DNA of 64,000 bases from Ancylostoma caninum (taxonomy: Eukaryota; Nematoda; Chromadorea; Rhabditida; Ancylostomatidae): contig JBAJFG010000179.1 in assembly GCA_037903475.1 (NCBI GenBank), positions 991,149 through 1,055,148 on the forward strand, in the 5' to 3' direction. The notes under the pieces were generated by a model. That model made no database searches. It was not told the origin of the DNA and was given only the letters and a program-made list of their open reading frames with translations. Every line of letters begins with the position of its first letter. Position 1 is the stretch's first letter. Made by a program: the position numbers and the translations under genes. This document shows positions 59,698 to 64,000 of the stretch, piece by piece.

Positions 59698-62600
59698 TAA
59701 TGTGAAGGTTTTGCATAGAAAGGAAAATGGTAAAAGTCGTAAAAGAGTGTAACCCATTTGCCCACTTCGTTCCCTTATCCACATACGGGTAAATAGGTTC
59801 AAAACTTAGGTCTTACCGGGAACTCGTCAGTATGGCGAGGAGGAAGTTAACCATAGCAGATAGAGAGGACTTAGAAAATTTTACTTTATAATTGAACCCC
59901 TCACGGAGGAATTCTAGGATAAGTTAAGCATTTCTAATTCTATCTACATCGATGCAAAAGTTATATCTCTGCAGCAAAAGTATCCCAAAATTAACATCCG
60001 ACCGCTTATCCTAAAGCCGCAGCACTACTCTCTCCTATCGACCCACGTCTTTGACTAGAGAAGAAATTAAAAAGCGCTACTTTTCTAAAAACGCAACAGC
60101 GCAAGTCACCATCTTCTTTTCTATGCATGGTGTGTCATTAGTTCCTGCCATCGCATTTAGATGTAGCATTCTAGAAAACCGCATCTATTACCTCTGCTAA
60201 AAAATAGGGCAAAATAAGGTCTTGCTGCTGGTTCTTTGAGCTGTACTCCTCCGCTCTGGGAACGTGAGCCGCCTACGGGTGATTTCTTGAGCCGTACCTA
60301 CTTTATAAGCTGGTTTGTAGTGGAAATAAAATTGTTCTTGTAACTAATGAAGGACTCGAGACAGTAAGAAAAAGTTTTTGGGAAGACTATCCAGAATACA
60401 AACGCCATTCACATATCAAGGAGTGATATGTAACCTCTCGAGAAAATGCTCTATTCCAGGGCGATATGTATATGGGGAGTAAAGCGCTATCCCTGGGGAA
60501 AACGGCATGGCAGGGTACTGCGATTGGCCAATTGGATCTGCTGACCAGTCGCAGAGCTCGGTAGCACCCCCTTTTTAGAAATGATACCCCACACCTGAAC
60601 TCTGAGCTGAGCTGACAAGCTCTTGTAACAGCTCAGAAATATCTAAAAATGCAATTTTCTCGTACTTCTTACGGATGAGAGTGTCAGGATGCGAGAAAAA
60701 CGAAAGAATTGTGGAATGAAGTACCGGTGGTGAGTGGGCGGAGCATACCTACAGACGAAGTTCTTCTTTTTCCTTTCTTTCTCCTCCTGTTTCCCATTCT
60801 GAAATAATATATGGTAAATATTCCTGATTCAACTGCTCTAGAAAAGTAAAAGTAAGTGAGGTGATTTGGTTGAGAAGTGCCGTGGAGCGAAAGGAAGCCA
60901 GACGAGACTAGTGTTTCACGTGGTTGGCAACTTTTGATGTCGGACCAATCGGTGACCATGCGAGAACTGGTCCCCAGTGGTGTCTATGCTGCTACCTTCA
61001 CACTACCTTTTCGTCCTACCTTCAAGAAGAACAGTATGAAATTGTCAGTCAACGTGACAGTTACATCCGGACCACACATTATGTTAAGCTGACTTTCTGT
61101 GTCGCGCACTCCCTAGTCAACATATCATTTCTTTAGCTTTATTCAGAAACCTCATCATTCCGCTTTGGCCCCGCCCACAGTCTCCTCAAGGGTCGAGGCT
61201 CGGAAACGGGTTTTCGTTGCTTTTGCATGAATTCATGTGCACCATTGTGATCAGCAGCTTCTCAGTATTCTTTCCGTATGGAAATCTCAAAAATGATTCT
61301 AAGATAGGACGATGCCTTGTGGAAAGCTGGGAAATGGCAACCTTCCCGGAAATTCTCATGGATCTCCAACGTGTTTTGCTTACCATCAGGAGTTCTTTAT
61401 TTGTTTTTCCCCAGATTTTGTTCCTTAGCAGACTAATAGAAATCTTACAACTTAATGGTCACCTAAAAAAAACTATTAAAACCCTAAAAGGGGATTTTCT
61501 CAAGGTGTGACCTAAAAGTGAGGCATAGATTTGGGACAGCGTGTATCATTGAGATTACCCAGGGTAAGCATGTCAACACAGCACAAATTTGCCCGTAGTT
61601 AACGAGGGGGCCAACATGTTTACCCTGGGTAATCTTGATGACGCATCCAGGCCCGGGGGTTCTCCCGTGCTATTCACCAAGAAACGTGGACCACACAAAC
61701 CCCGCTTCCACTCATAGTATTGTGAGCAGCTGCGTGCCGCTCTCGTTTTTTTACGGGAGACACGTCGCTCATGTGCGCGATGTGTGAAAATATTTAATAA
61801 CATAATATTGAATAACAAATGACATTGCGTTCTTAAAGGGCATCGACAACAACGTGCGAGCGAGCAGGCGCGCGCGCGCGTTCGTATGCATGCGTGTGTG
61901 CGTCAGCAAACGGATAATTATTGGTGGGAATTAGAGTACACGAGCATTTTCGCTGCGTTACTCCCTGAACTGTTCCCGAATTGCTCTTTTTTCTAGTATA
62001 TTAACAAGTACTTTCCATTTTAGTTACAATGGGCGGAGCCAGTGAGAGTGCTAGTTGGTGCTAGTTGGACGCAGCTTCCATGGGTGACAGTTGCATGTGG
62101 AAATAAAGCGAAAAACTATTTGAATAAGTTAACAGCCTCATATCCACAACATCCAGGAACAAACATCCTAATTTTCGAATTCCCGCGCTTCTGAGGAATG
62201 CCCTGCCCACAGCCAAACCATTGAAATGAACTGCATTTAACCATTGCGATCCCTCAACACTAACTCTAGTTGTGGATGTGGAGTGCCGGAAAGTGTGGAA
62301 CGGCACAACTCGTCCATCTGACATCTCTCATATTATTTAGTAGCAAAGCAGGGAATATCCACAGAGAAGGAAGTGGCTTTGGAGCAACGGCGACAGACAG
62401 CCAATAGCAGGCATCGGGACCGCCCACATTTCCGACAACCTGTGGCCCTTAGTCACTAGCAAATGGGGAACCTGAAGCGTGCAGGGGACAAGACTGCTGG
62501 GAAATTTTGCTCATAAGAATATTCAGAATATTTATGACGGTATGTATTCTAAAATGAGTTTTCTATTTCTACAAAGATGGAGGAGAAACACACACATTTA

Positions 62601-64000
62601 ATTTAATAAGAATTTTAGCAAATCTTCATCCTTAAAGTAATAATGAAGGAGGAAAAATGCAGACGAAAACGGCATATTTTCTGTAAATCCACTGTGACCA
62701 TTATGTTCATGCATGCGTTTGTATGCGCCCTTCTGCTCACATCAATAAACAGACAAACAAACAGACAAGCAAATAAATAAAATGAATATACGAATGAATA
62801 AGTAAAAAATAGATGGAAACGCATATTTACGCGCAAATTATTGCGTGATTCATGCAGGATCATTTCTTGGACGAAAAAATCCATTTTCTTCACTCTTCAC
62901 CACGCTATACTTGACGACAGTGTTGCCTCGCAGTTGCTCGCACTAAGTCAAAGCGACGCGGTTGCGACGTGGCTGCGACGCGGTCGCGCGTATCCCTGAT
63001 CTGCGCATTGTAACCAATTCCTTCGACTATACATAGATGAGAGCTGAATTGTTCTAAGCCGCCGGAATAAATCTCATAGTTTGGTTTAGCTCGCAAAAAG
63101 TGAACGTGGCCGCGTCGCAGTATTGACTCTAGGGCAACGAATTTGTCAAGGACTATGGATTATGACAGTCACTATGTACTATTTGCCTTTGGACCATGAT
63201 AAGATCCATAAATAGCAACATATAATATACCCTAATGAGCAGTACATTACCTGAGCTCACGAGCAAATGTACAAATTCCCTATTGAAAACGTTCGAGCAC
63301 ATTTTTTCATGTGTAACCTCTCAAAAATCAACGGATTGTAGGCGCCTCATGTGTCTGCACTCTGATATTGAAATATTCTTTGACATTTAGCTCACTACAT
63401 GTCCTTATGTGATGATTATTTGTGATTTATTTTTAAGCACAAAGTGTTTGTGATTTAACGTCGACTTTTTGCGGCTTTGAATGGGGATAGATTGAGGTAC
63501 GAGTTTATTTTCTTGATTTTTGATTTCTAGAACATTCTTCTGTGTCAAGGTTGATAGTAATGCTGAGACAAACTGTTCCTGGAACTTTTCGTTCCCAGTT
63601 CTTTTTCCTCAGGGGCAACACTAAATGACTCCCTCGACGAGAACACCATAAAGGACAAGCCGATAATTTCAAGTTTTCTAGGAAAAACATGCCCTCTAAA
63701 GCTCATTATAGCCTTTTATAATAGCCCTATGATCTCCTTCGTTTCAAAGAACACTTCAGGACAACTACCACGAGAGCTGTGACGCTAAAAATGATGTGTA
63801 GGTGTTTGATCACGTTCGTCGGTTTTTCTTCCTGGCGCTCAGACCGCATTTGGGGATAAGAAGTGATGGTTTTAGCTAGTAATCCAGGCGTAATATCTAT
63901 GGATTAGGGACAGGACAACTGCCACAAAAGAAAAAACCTCATTATAATAACAAACGCGGTGGTCTAATTCAGAAAACACTCGAGCATTTGCTTCCAAGGT
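59698..64000. other. Right-hand intergenic region, no gene recognised
   Basis: AT-rich with scattered ACCCTGGGTAA-type repeats at 61540-61650, a (CG)n-like patch at 61868-61880, GC-rich CGACGCGG words at 62930-63000, and several CCGCCCAC boxes. Open frames (e.g. 61217-61510) carry no recognisable domain. Confidence 0.45.

Overview
The window is nuclear DNA from a nematode, most likely a clade V strongylid-type worm (hookworm relatives). Evidence for this: a ribosomal protein L22 gene close to the nematode form; introns ending in TTTCAG-type acceptors; a splice-acceptor-like site just before the L22 start that fits spliced-leader trans-splicing; paralogous protein tyrosine phosphatases of the kind expanded in nematodes; and a dense load of RTE-type retrotransposon fragments, Tc1/mariner elements and small inverted-repeat elements. 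The species assignment is inference. There is no bacterial-style gene organisation.

Layout. Bases 57-2760 (minus): at least eleven exons of a coiled-coil protein with an Arg/Gly-rich stretch, not recognised, running off the left edge. Bases 3470-4640: an inverted-repeat element. Bases 6414-7004 (plus): rpl-22, three exons. Bases 7.0-16.1 kb: repeat-rich, with a 200-bp hairpin, an RTE reverse transcriptase relic, a 2-kb minisatellite made of 59-bp and then 50-bp units behind a TATA-containing leader, and two abutting inverted-repeat elements. Bases 16.1-19.9 kb and 23.4-33.5 kb (plus): two tandem tyrosine phosphatase paralogs with nearly identical exon lengths and basic tails. Between them lies a solo LTR nested in a short inverted-repeat element. 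Introns of the second paralog carry another copy of the minisatellite leader, clusters of a GGGTTTTGCAT motif, a foldback element, and a Tc1-like transposon with intact ends. Bases 36.1-53.9 kb (minus): a secreted M1-family zinc aminopeptidase in eight recognised exons, with introns of up to 7.6 kb full of dispersed repeats. Bases 53.9-64 kb: no gene recognised except a full-length but decayed mariner element at 58.45-59.70 kb.

The genes do not form one pathway. rpl-22 is a housekeeping gene. The phosphatases and the aminopeptidase look like members of nematode multigene families whose introns have collected mobile DNA. The most unusual non-coding structures are the dispersed leader-plus-minisatellite unit (two copies, 14.5 kb apart), the GGGTTTTGCAT clusters, a dispersed palindromic GGGTAA-type motif, and several near-perfect hairpins. 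Exon boundaries were placed by eye from GT/AG sites and reading-frame continuity, so single-base errors are possible.
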